Counted from the first letter of the stretch, positions 1-8,960 are shown. The stretch is 64,000 nucleotides of DNA from an uncultured Hungatella sp. (GCA_910579515.1 CAJTUV010000016.1:8240-72239), one strand, 5' to 3'. The notes: generated by a model not told the origin, from the sequence alone. Program-made: numbers and translations.

Positions 1-417
1 TCCAGGCGCGCGGAACATCATTCGAAGTCCCATCATGGTCACATTCTGGATTTGTTGAATGTCATTGGTCAGACGCGTCACAAGAGAGCCTGTGCTGTAC
101 TGATCAATGTTCCGAAACGAAAACTCCTGAACCTTAGAAAATAAATCGCCCCTTAAATCACTGGTGAAACAAATCGACGCCTTTGAAGAGAAATAAGCGC
201 CGCCAATCCCGCCTAATGCCATGATAAATGCAGTCAGAACCATAATAAGTCCGACGCTTATAATATAACTGCTGTCTCGGTTTGCTACTCCGTGATTGAT
301 AATAAGAGACATCAGTTTGGGCAGCATAATTTCTCCAAACACTTCTGTCAACATCAAAAGCGGCCCCAGCAAAAACGCAGAAAGATAAGGCTTTATATAC
401 TTTTCATAACGTTTCAA
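1..417 (-). CDS. ABC transporter, permease/ATP-binding half-transporter (N-terminal part, cut by window edge)
   Basis: Only the first 139 codons are in the window; the ATPase domain would lie to the left. The chosen start is TTG at 417, which sits 8 bases after a perfect AGGAGG; the frame then reads LKRYEKYIKPYLSAFLLGP. Two hydrophobic segments and the phrase STGSLVTRLTNDIQQIQ (intracellular loop of type I exporters such as MsbA/BmrA/LmrA) identify the family. It lies 23 bp downstream of a MarR-type regulator in the same direction, the usual arrangement of a drug-inducible exporter. Substrate cannot be told. Confidence 0.85.
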   Translation of the reverse strand, partial: MKRYEKYIKPYLSAFLLGPLLMLTEVFGEIMLPKLMSLIINHGVANRDSSYIISVGLIMVLTAFIMALGGIGGAYFSSKASICFTSDLRGDLFSKVQEFSFRNIDQYSTGSLVTRLTNDIQQIQNVTMMGLRMMFRAPG

Positions 418-440
418 TCCACATTCCTCCTCTTGGTTGT

Positions 441-923
441 CTATTCGTGATACTTTTTTAGGTTTTCATAAATTCGATCCAGCATTCTCTCCAGCGTTTC
501 ATATTCCTCTTTTGAAAAGCCGGCGAACATCGCCAATTCGACCTCGTGAAAAATTTGATGGCTGTCTTCTATTACCTGTCTTCCCTTCTCCGTGATGCAT
601 AGCTGATTGCAGCGATTATCCTTCTCATCCACCAGCCTCTTTATATAACCGCCCTTTTCCAGCTTTTTTAAAGACACTGCAATGGCTGACGTGGATACGT
701 CTTTCTTCTCTGCCAGTTCTTTCTGGGAAATATTAGGATTGTCAGAAATACACATCAAAATCTTGTGCTGGCTTCGATATACGCCAGTAACACTTAATCT
801 CCGTTCCAATACTGCTCTATGACGTCTCGTAATCCGCAAATATTTATCTATCAATCTGGATTCTGGCAGCATGGTTCTAAAAGGTTCTCGGTTTTTCACA
901 TGTTTTCTCCTCCTTTTATTCAC
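441..923 (-). CDS. MarR family transcriptional regulator
   Basis: A 160-residue winged-helix repressor. The central part (about residues 55-125) has the MarR pattern: ISQKELAEKKDVSTSAIAV recognition region, then KKLEKGGYIKR and the wing DEKDNRCNQLCITEKGRQV. MarR proteins bind palindromes as dimers and release DNA when a small molecule binds. It is the first gene of an operon with the ABC exporter downstream, so it probably controls that exporter and itself. An AGTTAA-N11-TTAACT inverted repeat lies just upstream of its start. The N-terminus is very basic (KRRRKHVKNR). Confidence 0.9.
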   Translation of the reverse strand: MNKRRRKHVKNREPFRTMLPESRLIDKYLRITRRHRAVLERRLSVTGVYRSQHKILMCISDNPNISQKELAEKKDVSTSAIAVSLKKLEKGGYIKRLVDEKDNRCNQLCITEKGRQVIEDSHQIFHEVELAMFAGFSKEEYETLERMLDRIYENLKKYHE

Positions 924-939
924 AAGTTAATCATCATCA

Positions 940-962
940 AGTTAATAATTAATTAGTTAACT
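940..962. promoter_or_regulatory. Inverted repeat, candidate MarR operator
   Basis: AGTTAA and TTAACT form an inverted repeat with an 11-bp AT-rich centre. A further AGTTAA half-site lies at about 924-930. Position between the marR start and its likely promoter fits autorepression. The binding assignment is inference. Confidence 0.45.
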
Positions 963-1057
963 ATATGCAGTATAAATCTTTTTAAATGAAAATGCAACCA
1001 TTTTTTCTTAAATTTTCCTTTTCATTTCTTAATTTATTGTTTTTCGATAAATATATA

Positions 1058-1086
1058 TTGATATTTGATATGAGACGTGATATAGT
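1058..1086 (+). promoter_or_regulatory. Predicted sigma-A promoter for the DUF2975/HTH genes
   Basis: TTGATA, 17-bp spacer, TATAGT, ending about 45 bp before the DUF2975 start codon. It is the best vegetative promoter match in the 208-bp gap that separates it from the divergent marR. Confidence 0.5.
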
Positions 1087-1131
1087 TTTTCAAAACATAT
1101 TTATCATCTTGCAAAAGGAGGCGCCTGGTTC

Positions 1132-1578
1132 ATGAATCAACGACTGGTTCTTTTCACAAAACATCTTTTAGATGTCATGTTTTACTTAGGAATTTTTTTG
1201 ACTGTTTCCATTCCCTTTCTTTTTCGGTGGGTGGGAGCTTATATCAAATCTTTCCGCATCTATTATGTTCCTCAAACTGTTCTTTATGTTCTGTCTGGAA
1301 TCCTCTGTCTTCTGATTGTGGCAGAACTCCGGAAAATGTTTGATACGGTTTTAAGTGACAATGCATTTGTAGAAGCCAATGTGGTCTCCCTAAAATCCAT
1401 GGGGAAATACAGCTTTGCTATTTCCTTTTTATCTGTCATCCGCATTTTCTTCTCACCTACTCCGGCAACGGTTGTGGTAATCGTTGTGTTTGCCATTGCC
1501 GGTCTGTTTAGTATTGTGTTATGTCAGGTATTTGAGAAGGCGATTCGATATAAGGAAGAAAATGATTTGACAATATAG
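1132..1578 (+). CDS. DUF2975 family membrane protein
   Basis: 148 residues with four predicted membrane segments (about residues 14-32, 48-65, 95-112, 114-135). This size, fold and the following YozG-like HTH gene match the DUF2975 family, found widely next to a small Cro-type regulator in Firmicutes; the function of the pair is not known. It starts after an AAAGGAGG site and is followed after 9 bp by the regulator, so they are surely one transcript. Confidence 0.8.
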   Translation: MNQRLVLFTKHLLDVMFYLGIFLTVSIPFLFRWVGAYIKSFRIYYVPQTVLYVLSGILCLLIVAELRKMFDTVLSDNAFVEANVVSLKSMGKYSFAISFLSVIRIFFSPTPATVVVIVVFAIAGLFSIVLCQVFEKAIRYKEENDLTI

Positions 1579-1587
1579 GAGGATTGT

Positions 1588-1812
1588 ATGGCAATTAGGA
1601 TTAATCTGGATGTGGTTATGGCGAAAAGAAAAATCGGTTTGACAGAGCTTTCCAAAGAGGTAGACATCACCATGGCGAATTTATCAATTCTAAAGAACAA
1701 TAAGGCGAAGGCCATACGGTTTTCTACTTTAGAGGCCCTTTGTAAAACCTTGGATTGTCAGCCTGGAGACTTACTTGAGTTTGTGCCGGATGACACTCAT
1801 GCGCTGACGTAA
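1588..1812 (+). CDS. Small Cro/C1-type (YozG-like) HTH regulator
   Basis: 74 residues, essentially one helix-turn-helix domain: LDVVMAKRKIGLTELSKEVD, then NLSILKNNKAKAIRFSTLEA and the family ending LDCQPGDLLEF. These tiny regulators nearly always accompany a DUF2975 membrane protein, as here, and probably control that gene. SD AGGAGG lies 6 bp upstream of the ATG. High confidence in family; target is inference. Confidence 0.85.
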   Translation: MAIRINLDVVMAKRKIGLTELSKEVDITMANLSILKNNKAKAIRFSTLEALCKTLDCQPGDLLEFVPDDTHALT

Positions 1813-1859
1813 TCGGTTTCCTATTAAAATATCAAGTATTGAGCTGGGAGGAGCAAATT

Positions 1860-3434
1860 ATGGATCATGAAATCATGCAAACTAATGAAATAAGAGGTTC
1901 TGTGGAGAAACTTGAGAATGTGTCAGTTGAAATGACAGAGGAAAAACAGATTTTAAAGGAGCGGGAAACACGTCTATTGCCAGTTAAAAACAATTTCCCT
2001 TACTTTATCTCGTTAAGTCTGGGATTTGGTGTGATTTATACATTTTGTCTGTATAAAAATCCCGCCGGAATTACGTATCCTTTGTTTGTTGCCGTCGCCT
2101 GCCTGTGCGGGATATTTGCATGTAAAAAGCTGGAAGTTCCATTGAAAGCCGGAAGTATCTTTTTGATGATCACTGCCCTTTTGATCGGAATTGGAACCTG
2201 CCGTACTTCGGAATGGTTTCTGGTGTGGTTTAATGGAGTCGCCTTGGTGCTTTTAGGCACAGTCTTTGGAATCCATCAGTTTTATGATGACCGGACCTGG
2301 AATATCGGGAAATATTTCTGCTCCATCATCGTTTATCTGTGCCAGGCTATCGGGGCGTTGCCCTATCCGTTTTCTCACTTTTCTGCCTATACCAAGCAGA
2401 CCAAAAGCAAAACCATGCGAAAGATTTCTCTGGCTGTTTCCGGTTTTTTGATCGCCATTCCTTTGCTGGTTGTACTCGTTGCACTTTTGGGTGCGGCGGA
2501 TGCCGTCTTTTCCAAGCTGATTCACCATATTGTATGGGAGCTTTTAAAACCTGCCACTTTGTTCTCGCTCTTGTTTCGGACGGCTTTTGGAACCTTGTCG
2601 TTGTATTGCCTCATTTGCGGCTGCTGTCTTCATGGATTAAAACAAGATGTGGCGAATCGGCAAAAGGGAGAGCCAATTATCGCCTTTGTCTGTATGGGGA
2701 CTATCGGCGTGGTCTATCTGGTTTTCTGCGGCATCCAGGTTATCTATCTGTTTCTGGGAAAAGGCTCTCTTCCAGAAGGTTATACCTTTTCCTCCTATGC
2801 CAGGCAGGGATTCTTCCAGCTTCTTTTGGTGGCTTTTTTGAATCTGATCATGGTTTTATGCTGCCTGAAATATATTCGGACTCATAAGGCCCTGAATATG
2901 GTACTGACTCTCATCTGTGGATGCACTTATATTATGCTGGCTTCTGCTTGGTACCGCATGATGCTTTACGTGAAGGAATATCGTCTCACTTATCTTCGCA
3001 TCAGTGTATTATGGTTTTTAGCCATGCTGGCAGTTCTTATGGCAGGCGTGACTCTCATCATCTGGAAAAACAAGTTTCCTCTGTTTTCCTACTGCCTGGT
3101 TGTGGTGTCTGTCTTTTACCTCGCCTTGGTGTGGTCAAAGCCAGGTTCGATTATAGCATGGGATTATGTGAATCATCTGGACAGAGACGCTGTCACAGAC
3201 CACGATTTAACCTATCTTTATTACGGACTCTCCGCTGATGCGGCTTCGGCTATCGCCTCTCTGGAACTGACTCAATCCGAATTGAACCGTATTTCTCCAG
3301 GCTATGACTGGAATCTCGCTTTTGAACGATATTACAAATACCATGCCAGACCAGCTTATAAATCCCTGGGGATTCGAAACTACAACTTCTCTCTGGCAGA
3401 AGCCAGAAAACTATTCCCCTCCATGCAGGAGTAA
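1860..3434 (+). CDS. DUF4173-type polytopic membrane protein
   Basis: 524 residues when started at the ATG at 1860, which has GGGAGGAG 7 bp before it; the frame is open 21 bp further upstream to a TTG that overlaps this SD and is less likely. A hydrophilic, Glu-rich N-terminus of about 50 residues is followed by some 11-12 hydrophobic helices and a soluble tail containing SPGYDWNLAFERYYKYHARP, where family members carry a similar Trp/Tyr-rich segment. DUF4173 proteins have no proven function. It follows the DUF2975/HTH pair in the same direction and may be co-transcribed. Confidence 0.75.
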   Translation: MDHEIMQTNEIRGSVEKLENVSVEMTEEKQILKERETRLLPVKNNFPYFISLSLGFGVIYTFCLYKNPAGITYPLFVAVACLCGIFACKKLEVPLKAGSIFLMITALLIGIGTCRTSEWFLVWFNGVALVLLGTVFGIHQFYDDRTWNIGKYFCSIIVYLCQAIGALPYPFSHFSAYTKQTKSKTMRKISLAVSGFLIAIPLLVVLVALLGAADAVFSKLIHHIVWELLKPATLFSLLFRTAFGTLSLYCLICGCCLHGLKQDVANRQKGEPIIAFVCMGTIGVVYLVFCGIQVIYLFLGKGSLPEGYTFSSYARQGFFQLLLVAFLNLIMVLCCLKYIRTHKALNMVLTLICGCTYIMLASAWYRMMLYVKEYRLTYLRISVLWFLAMLAVLMAGVTLIIWKNKFPLFSYCLVVVSVFYLALVWSKPGSIIAWDYVNHLDRDAVTDHDLTYLYYGLSADAASAIASLELTQSELNRISPGYDWNLAFERYYKYHARPAYKSLGIRNYNFSLAEARKLFPSMQE

Positions 3435-3517
3435 AGTCCCGTTTCTCAGGCATGAGCAGGGTAATGTCCGTCATATATTGTATGGAAAACTCTTCCAGCC
3501 ACGAAGGGAGCTTCCTA

Positions 3518-4369
3518 ATGTTTTCCTTATCTGATTTATGTAAAGGGATTCTTGTGGGAGCAGCCAACATCCTGCCCGGAATCAGCGGCAGCGCGTTGGC
3601 TGTCTCCATGGGAATCTACGGGCAGATTATTCATGCCATAACTCATATCTTAAAAGAACCTAAAGAAAGCCTAAAAACCTTGTTTCCCTATCTTTTGGGA
3701 GCCTTGTGCGGCGTGATCGGCCTGTCGTTTACCATTGAGTACTTGTTTGCCCATTATCCGCTTCAGACCAGTCTTATTTTTATGGGGCTCATTCTGGGGG
3801 GCGTGCCCTCTCTCTTTACGCACACCATAAAAGAGCATATGACTCCCTCTTGTATGGGGCTGTGTGCTTTTACATTTCTAATCATAACCGGCGCAACTCT
3901 GCTTCATTCCGAAGGGGCCCCTGTCTATTTATCCCCTTCCCTTTCCTCGGCTGGGAAACTATTCCCTCTGGGTCTTGTATCCGCCGCCACCCTGGTTGTC
4001 CCGGGAGTCAGCGGCTCCATGCTTCTTATGATGTTAGGCTACTACCAGCCCCTTCTGTCTGCTGTCAATCAGTTTCTGCGAAGCGCCGCTGATTTTGACT
4101 TTTCCTCTGCATGGACTCAGGGACTGATTCTGGTTCCCTTCGTCCTTGGAATACTCATAGGGCTCTTTCTATGCGCCAAATTAATGGACGATTTGCTGAC
4201 CCGCTTTCGTGCTATCACCTACAGCGGAATCCTGGGACTGATTTTTTCTTCTCCCGTTGTCATCCTTTTGGAAATTCCGCCTCAAACCCTGACTCCCTCT
4301 AACATCTTGACGGGAATGCTATGCTTTTTTTTGTCTCTCTGCTTTACCTGCTGGAATCTGGGCCAGTAA
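3518..4369 (+). CDS. DUF368 family polyprenyl-phosphate transporter (PopT-like)
   Basis: 283 residues from the ATG at 3518, preceded by GAAGGGAG; the longer open frame from 3452 has no ribosome site. DUF368 proteins are integral membrane proteins with two inverted halves, and both signature copies are visible: ANILPGISGSALAVSMGIYG near the start and VPGVSGSMLLMMLGYYQPLL in the second half. Members of this family (PopT) were shown to return undecaprenyl phosphate across the membrane for wall synthesis. The 3' end overlaps the oppositely transcribed EamA gene by 51 bp, so the two mRNAs are complementary at their ends. Confidence 0.85.
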   Translation: MFSLSDLCKGILVGAANILPGISGSALAVSMGIYGQIIHAITHILKEPKESLKTLFPYLLGALCGVIGLSFTIEYLFAHYPLQTSLIFMGLILGGVPSLFTHTIKEHMTPSCMGLCAFTFLIITGATLLHSEGAPVYLSPSLSSAGKLFPLGLVSAATLVVPGVSGSMLLMMLGYYQPLLSAVNQFLRSAADFDFSSAWTQGLILVPFVLGILIGLFLCAKLMDDLLTRFRAITYSGILGLIFSSPVVILLEIPPQTLTPSNILTGMLCFFLSLCFTCWNLGQ

Positions 4370-5215
4370 GATAGCGCCGAACATCAATACGCAGCCAAAC
4401 AACTCCTTAGGCGATAATTTTTGTCCCAGAAGGATCCATCCCGCCAAAAGCGAAAATACGGACTCCAGGCTTAAAATCAAAGAGGCAATCACAGGGTCCG
4501 TATTTTTTTGTCCCACCACCTGAAGGGTGTATCCCACCCCGCAGGACAGAACGCCTGCATAGAGAACTGGCAGCCAGGCAGCCGTCAGTCCTGCCATCTT
4601 TGGTTGTTCAAACAGAAAGCTAAAGAGCAAAGCCAGAACGCCGGCTGTAAAAAACTGGATACAGGAGAGAAATACCCCGTCTGCTTCCCCTGAGAAACGG
4701 TCAATGACCAGTATATGAAAAGAGAATACAATGGCGCAGAAAAACACATAGACATCGCCTTTTCCAATCTGAAATCCATCGGTGATACACAAAAGATACA
4801 TTCCCACCGTGGCAATGACCACGCTGATCCACACGGTCCATGAAACCCGCTTTTTCATAAAAATTCCTAATAACGGCACTATCACAATATACAACGCTGT
4901 AATGAAGCCCGCCTTTCCCACTGTGGTATAGCTGATTCCAATCTGCTGCAGCGAGCTGGCAGTAAATAAGGCTATCCCGCAGCAGATTCCGCCTATGATG
5001 CTGGCTTTCTTCTCTCCTTTCCTGTTCTCTTTTTTGGTCTCCCCATTCTTTCTCATATAGAAGACACACGGAATCAATACCAATCCGCCAATGGTAAACC
5101 GCGCTGCATTAAAAGTAAAAGGACCTACATAATCCATGCCCACCCTCTGAGCTACAAAAGCGATTCCCCAGATAAACGCCGCCAAACCTAATAAAACATT
5201 ACTGCCCATCTTCAT
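4319..5215 (-). CDS. EamA/DMT superfamily permease
   Basis: 298 residues with ten predicted membrane helices in two EamA repeats: first half LLGLAAFIWGIAFVAQRVGM, second half starting near VYVFFCAIVFSFHILVIDRF. DMT permeases export or import small metabolites (amino acids, nucleosides); the substrate is unknown. The ATG at 5215 overlaps the end of the apbE-like gene by 17 bp, so the two are translated from one mRNA. A basic C-terminus (AERQKKA) runs into the convergent DUF368 gene. Confidence 0.9.
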   Translation of the reverse strand: MKMGSNVLLGLAAFIWGIAFVAQRVGMDYVGPFTFNAARFTIGGLVLIPCVFYMRKNGETKKENRKGEKKASIIGGICCGIALFTASSLQQIGISYTTVGKAGFITALYIVIVPLLGIFMKKRVSWTVWISVVIATVGMYLLCITDGFQIGKGDVYVFFCAIVFSFHILVIDRFSGEADGVFLSCIQFFTAGVLALLFSFLFEQPKMAGLTAAWLPVLYAGVLSCGVGYTLQVVGQKNTDPVIASLILSLESVFSLLAGWILLGQKLSPKELFGCVLMFGAILLAQIPAGKAERQKKA

Positions 5216-6296
5216 CCTTTACGTACTCCTTAAATCCTGAACTGCACATTTCCGATCCGTCCTGATAAATCCACAACGCCTCTACATTGTCTAAGCCTTC
5301 AATAAACGCCAGCCCCTCTTGAGCCTCCATATTAAAGACTGCAGTAGACAAACAGTCTGCCAGGCCAGAGTCCTGGCACACAATCGAAACCGATGCATAG
5401 GCATCCCACGGCATTAACAAATCTGGGTGAATAATATGATGATACTGCTTTTTGTCTACAGTGTAAAACCGCTGGTAGACTCCGCTGGTCACCAGGGACA
5501 TATCTTCTATTTCCAATGTGTGAAGATAAGACCGATCGCCGGTCAAATCAGGATTTTGGACTCCTACCTTCCATTTTTCTCCTCCTGGCTTGGTTCCAAT
5601 TCCCCGCACATTGCCGCCTACGCTGATCAAACCACTGGTAAGGCCCTTCTTTTCAAGATTCTGGCATACCATCTCTGTGGCGTATCCTTTTCCAACGGAG
5701 CCTACGTCAAGGCTCATGTCCGGGTCTTCCAGAAACACCGTGGAAGCTTCTCTGTCTATCTTGATCTTATAAATGTCCATATGCTTTGCCGCTTCTTGCA
5801 GCTCCTCATCTGACGGTATGGCGGCATGGTCTGCATCCAGGCTTCCTGCTTCCCGATAGTCATGCCAAAGAGACAATACGCTGCCCATCGCAATATTCAT
5901 CCGGCCGTCAGTCTTCTCATACATTTCTATGGCTTCCTCTAACATGGCAATAATCTTTTCGTCCACCTTAACAGGCTGAATCCCCGCATTGTCATTAATC
6001 GTCTTGAGATTGGCCATTCCTTCATAATCATGGTAAATGTCATAAAGCTGGTGATAAACCAACAACTCATCGCGAAGCTCATTCGCATATTCACGAAACG
6101 TTTCCTCGTCCTCTGTATACCCTACAATACTAGTCACCGTATCAAACAGCTCAAAAAACTGCGCGTCGTATCGGTTCAGTTTGGGCTCTTTTTTCTGACT
6201 GCACCCAGAAAGCAATGTTATCATACCTACGATTGTGATAAAGATGAAAAACATTTTTTGTTTTCTCACTTGCTGCTCCTTTTGTAACGGCTTCAA
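5199..6296 (-). CDS. apbE: FAD:protein FMN transferase, lipoprotein (ApbE family)
   Basis: 365 residues. The N-terminus is basic, then a hydrophobic stretch ends in the lipobox LLSGC, so the mature protein is anchored outside the membrane. ApbE attaches FMN to Thr of redox proteins such as RnfG/RnfD or NqrB. Family motifs: FDTVTSIVGY near residue 50, GSVGKGYATEMV in the middle, GLISVGGNVRGIG and the C-terminal YHHIIHPDLLMPWD, where the family usually has HI-DP-TG. It is first in a two-gene operon with the EamA permease. No flavinylated target is encoded in the window. Confidence 0.9.
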   Translation of the reverse strand: MKPLQKEQQVRKQKMFFIFITIVGMITLLSGCSQKKEPKLNRYDAQFFELFDTVTSIVGYTEDEETFREYANELRDELLVYHQLYDIYHDYEGMANLKTINDNAGIQPVKVDEKIIAMLEEAIEMYEKTDGRMNIAMGSVLSLWHDYREAGSLDADHAAIPSDEELQEAAKHMDIYKIKIDREASTVFLEDPDMSLDVGSVGKGYATEMVCQNLEKKGLTSGLISVGGNVRGIGTKPGGEKWKVGVQNPDLTGDRSYLHTLEIEDMSLVTSGVYQRFYTVDKKQYHHIIHPDLLMPWDAYASVSIVCQDSGLADCLSTAVFNMEAQEGLAFIEGLDNVEALWIYQDGSEMCSSGFKEYVKDEDGQ

Positions 6297-6410
6297 TACC
6301 TACACCGTTTTCTTCGTTCCTTTTATCTTGGATGTCCCGCCAATTCGAATTTGAAGGCAAAAAGCTTTGTCTGAAATCGGCGTCTGTACCGATTTAGACA
6401 ACCGAATCCA

Positions 6411-6438
6411 ATTATATCATAAAAAAGGAATCCTGCAA
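6411..6438 (-). promoter_or_regulatory. Predicted promoter of apbE-eamA
   Basis: On the minus strand TTGCAG, 16-bp spacer, TATAAT, about 115 bp upstream of the apbE-like start codon. The gap from 6297 to 6519 holds nothing else that I can identify; it is also the left boundary of the tail element. Confidence 0.5.
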
Positions 6439-6519
6439 GTAAATCCTGACAGTTCTTCTATGGTTAACTCCAGGCAAAACCCAAACACAAAGGGAAACTG
6501 TATGCAGAAAAGCTGCCGC

Positions 6520-6795
6520 TTAAGCGCTTATAGCACCCAGCATCTTTCGGCTCTTTGAAGGATTCCGAAAGGGAATATGTTTGGAATCTAACAAAGACAC
6601 GCTGTAGAAATCCTCTTTTTCATCTGCTTTATAAGCCCTTTCTCTTATCTTTAAGGCTATGGATACAGTAATTTCAATATCGGTATCATAGTAGTACAGG
6701 CATGCGCTGGTATGGCTTACAACGTCTAAAATAAGCAGCCTGGCATCTTCGTTTTCAAAAGTAACATGATTTAGGTTATTCTTCGTGAGCATCAT
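6520..6795 (-). CDS. Small protein of unknown function, last gene of the sigma/ParB-like operon
   Basis: 91 residues, no family recognised. It has a mixed, soluble composition (ENEDARLLILDVVSHTSAC, then YYYDTDIEITVSIALKIRER). Its ATG overlaps the stop of the upstream ParB-like gene by 4 bp (ATGA), so translation is coupled and it probably works with that protein. Its length and beta-rich character would suit a partner or inhibitor, but that is speculation. It forms the left end of the tail element. Confidence 0.6.
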   Translation of the reverse strand: MMLTKNNLNHVTFENEDARLLILDVVSHTSACLYYYDTDIEITVSIALKIRERAYKADEKEDFYSVSLLDSKHIPFRNPSKSRKMLGAISA

Positions 6796-8228
6796 AAGAC
6801 ATATCCTCCTATATGGTCATCAAACATTTGTTCTGTTTTGTTGATTCCATTATACGAACATTTGTTTGTTTTGTCAAGAACAAATTTGTCAAATTCCTTT
6901 TTCATATAGAAATAATTGTCCCTTTGGTTCCATAAAAGACGCCCTTCCCGCTCAAACCCCGTCAGCCACTGTTTCATCATTCCCTCTGTATCCTGTCTCA
7001 CCGCATACGCCGCCAAAGCCACAAAAGACGGCCGGTTTCTGTCCGATAAAAACACAGAATCAATATCGTGAACCGCTTCAGAAATATCATTTGCCACAAT
7101 CTCATATAATTCCATGTCTTCCTCTGTCACACTACAGTCAACCCATTCCCGGACCAGTTCCTCTGCAGTAATGATTTTTCCATCGCTGATTTGGAAAAAA
7201 TCCAGCATGACTGCCTTCAGCATTTCCAGCTTGTCAAAAATCACCTGCTTGTCCTTTGTATTTAAATCTTTATCTATCTCATCAAACAGCAGTCCTCTTT
7301 CATTTTTTTTGCTAAATCTCAATTCACTTTGGAATACACGGAGAAATTCTACAAACCTTAAATCCTCCATTCCAAGCTTTGTAAATGTGTCAAACAATGT
7401 AAAAAATAAAAACGAATCCTTCCGGTTGAACAAAAACTTCACGTCCTCTGTAACAATCTTTTCCAGCCGATGGATAGACTGTCTAAACTGTTCAAATTCC
7501 TGTTGTGTTCCATTCTCATTTAAATATTGGCATGCGGCTTTCGGCTGCTTTTTCCAGTGTTCAAAATGATAAATACACATCATCGTTTCTACAATTACCC
7601 GCTCCACCACGCCCTTTGTCTTGTCTTTTTCCGTAAAATTGCTGTAATCTAAAAAGAATCTGCTTTCCAGAATCCCACGAATTTCTCCTGCAAACCGTTC
7701 AATGTAAGTAAACGCTTTCTGATCTTTGTTCATGGATGTGTGATTATTATAGCGTTTAATATATTGGGAAATTTTATGGCTGTCACAATTTTCATGGATT
7801 ACCGTTTCCACCTGGTACTCGTGAAACTTCTTTTTCAGCTCTTCAGGAAGTTTTTCAAAGGTTTTATTTTTTATATCAAATACTGCATCTTCCCAACTTA
7901 TCGTTTTGTCTTTGTTCTTTACCTTTTTCTTGTAGGGAATCACCGAGTTTTCGATGGAGGCTGTGATTTTATGGGCGCCTTTCCAAAAACTGTTCAAAGC
8001 CGCGGTCCTGCAGCCGCCGTCCGCAATATGTAATTGTGAATTTTTCTCTTCTCCAAGAATGATAGGGGGCATATATTCATCTGTGAGAACCGTCACAATC
8101 AGTTCGTTGATCTGTTCTTTACTCCACGCCATTCTCCTCTGAACGTCTGCATGATTGTCAATATCCCCGTCATTAATCTTTTCCAAATACATTTTTAATG
8201 TATACGTCTGTTTTCGTGGTCTTGCCAT
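6792..8228 (-). CDS. ParB/DUF262-like protein (DGQQR-motif type) in phage-like operon
   Basis: 478 residues from the ATG at 8228 (GGGAGGG 8 bp upstream); a longer frame to 8300 has no ribosome site. The first 110 residues match the ParB/sulfiredoxin-type fold of DUF262 proteins: QRRMAWSKEQINELIVTVLT, then PPIILG and the signature IADGGCRTAAL, a variant of DGQQRxxAL that binds or cleaves nucleotides in GmrSD-like enzymes. The rest is helical and unassigned; no HNH motif of GmrD is seen. It lies between a sigma-like factor and a small protein in one operon under a repressor-controlled promoter. It could be a regulator that senses nucleotides or an exclusion nuclease; both are inference. Confidence 0.65.
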   Translation of the reverse strand: MARPRKQTYTLKMYLEKINDGDIDNHADVQRRMAWSKEQINELIVTVLTDEYMPPIILGEEKNSQLHIADGGCRTAALNSFWKGAHKITASIENSVIPYKKKVKNKDKTISWEDAVFDIKNKTFEKLPEELKKKFHEYQVETVIHENCDSHKISQYIKRYNNHTSMNKDQKAFTYIERFAGEIRGILESRFFLDYSNFTEKDKTKGVVERVIVETMMCIYHFEHWKKQPKAACQYLNENGTQQEFEQFRQSIHRLEKIVTEDVKFLFNRKDSFLFFTLFDTFTKLGMEDLRFVEFLRVFQSELRFSKKNERGLLFDEIDKDLNTKDKQVIFDKLEMLKAVMLDFFQISDGKIITAEELVREWVDCSVTEEDMELYEIVANDISEAVHDIDSVFLSDRNRPSFVALAAYAVRQDTEGMMKQWLTGFEREGRLLWNQRDNYFYMKKEFDKFVLDKTNKCSYNGINKTEQMFDDHIGGYVL

Positions 8229-8244
8229 TTCAAATCCCTCCCAT

Positions 8245-8832
8245 TTAAAACAACACAGAGACGTTTCGGTAAGATCGAATCGCCGCATAACAATCTGCAT
8301 ACTGCCCGTCGCTTATCCCCAATATCTGTTTAATCTCCCAAGGAAGATATCCTTCTGTATTCATCCTCAAAACCTGCCGCTGAAGACTGGACAATCTGTT
8401 AAGATATAATAACATTTTTTCACTATATCCCTCTTCTTCTACCGGAAAGCCGCCTGGAATCCTGTCGCCTAACGTGACCTCTTCTTCCTCGCTGATATAC
8501 GCATCCAAAGATTCATCTGGAATCACCTTCTCTTTTACCACCATATTTCCAAAGGCGTCTTTCTCTTTTACCTTTCTCTTCGCACACCTTTTTGCTCTTG
8601 TCCTGTCCCTGAGTTCCGTACAAAATCTTTTTCGCAGACAGGACTGCAAAAAAATGTCAAACGGTACAAAAGAATCATAATCCTGTATGGCATGGACAAA
8701 AACCTCATTGGCAAGGGAGTAGAAATCTTCCCTGTCGATATGAGTCAGATGCAGCTTATATAAAACCTGATCCACCAGAGCGCGCAATCTCTTTGCACTG
8801 TCGTCATAATAAAAATTTATAATCTTCTCCAT
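8245..8832 (-). CDS. Sigma-70 family RNA polymerase sigma factor-like protein
   Basis: 195 residues. Residues about 20-80 have the region 2 pattern (HIDREDFYSLANEVFVHAIQ, then DYDSF, F--FLQSCLRKRF and a basic RDRTRAKR stretch); residues about 145-190 have a region 4 helix-turn-helix (LSSLQRQVLRM, EGYLPWEIKQILGISDGQYA). The linker is acidic. It is the first gene of the leftward operon of the tail element and its promoter carries an operator of the adjacent repressor, as expected for an early switch gene. It could direct host RNA polymerase to the polymerase or tail genes. That role is inference; the sigma-like fold is fairly clear. Confidence 0.75.
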   Translation of the reverse strand: MEKIINFYYDDSAKRLRALVDQVLYKLHLTHIDREDFYSLANEVFVHAIQDYDSFVPFDIFLQSCLRKRFCTELRDRTRAKRCAKRKVKEKDAFGNMVVKEKVIPDESLDAYISEEEEVTLGDRIPGGFPVEEEGYSEKMLLYLNRLSSLQRQVLRMNTEGYLPWEIKQILGISDGQYADCYAAIRSYRNVSVLF

Positions 8833-8875
8833 AAAATCCCCTCCAAAACATTCTGAAAATTTTCAGTACAATCTC

Positions 8876-8904
8876 TTGACATTTTCCATAAGCTCATTTA
8901 GAAT
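8876..8904 (+). promoter_or_regulatory. Rightward promoter of the repressor/ImmA genes
   Basis: TTGACA at 8876, 17-bp spacer, TAGAAT at 8899. Transcription would start near 8911 and cross the leftward promoter before reaching the repressor gene at 9030. Confidence 0.65.
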
Positions 8905-8960
8905 AGTTAAAAAGCGAACATATGTTGGTGTTTTCGCTGAATATATTCTGCATAATCCCT

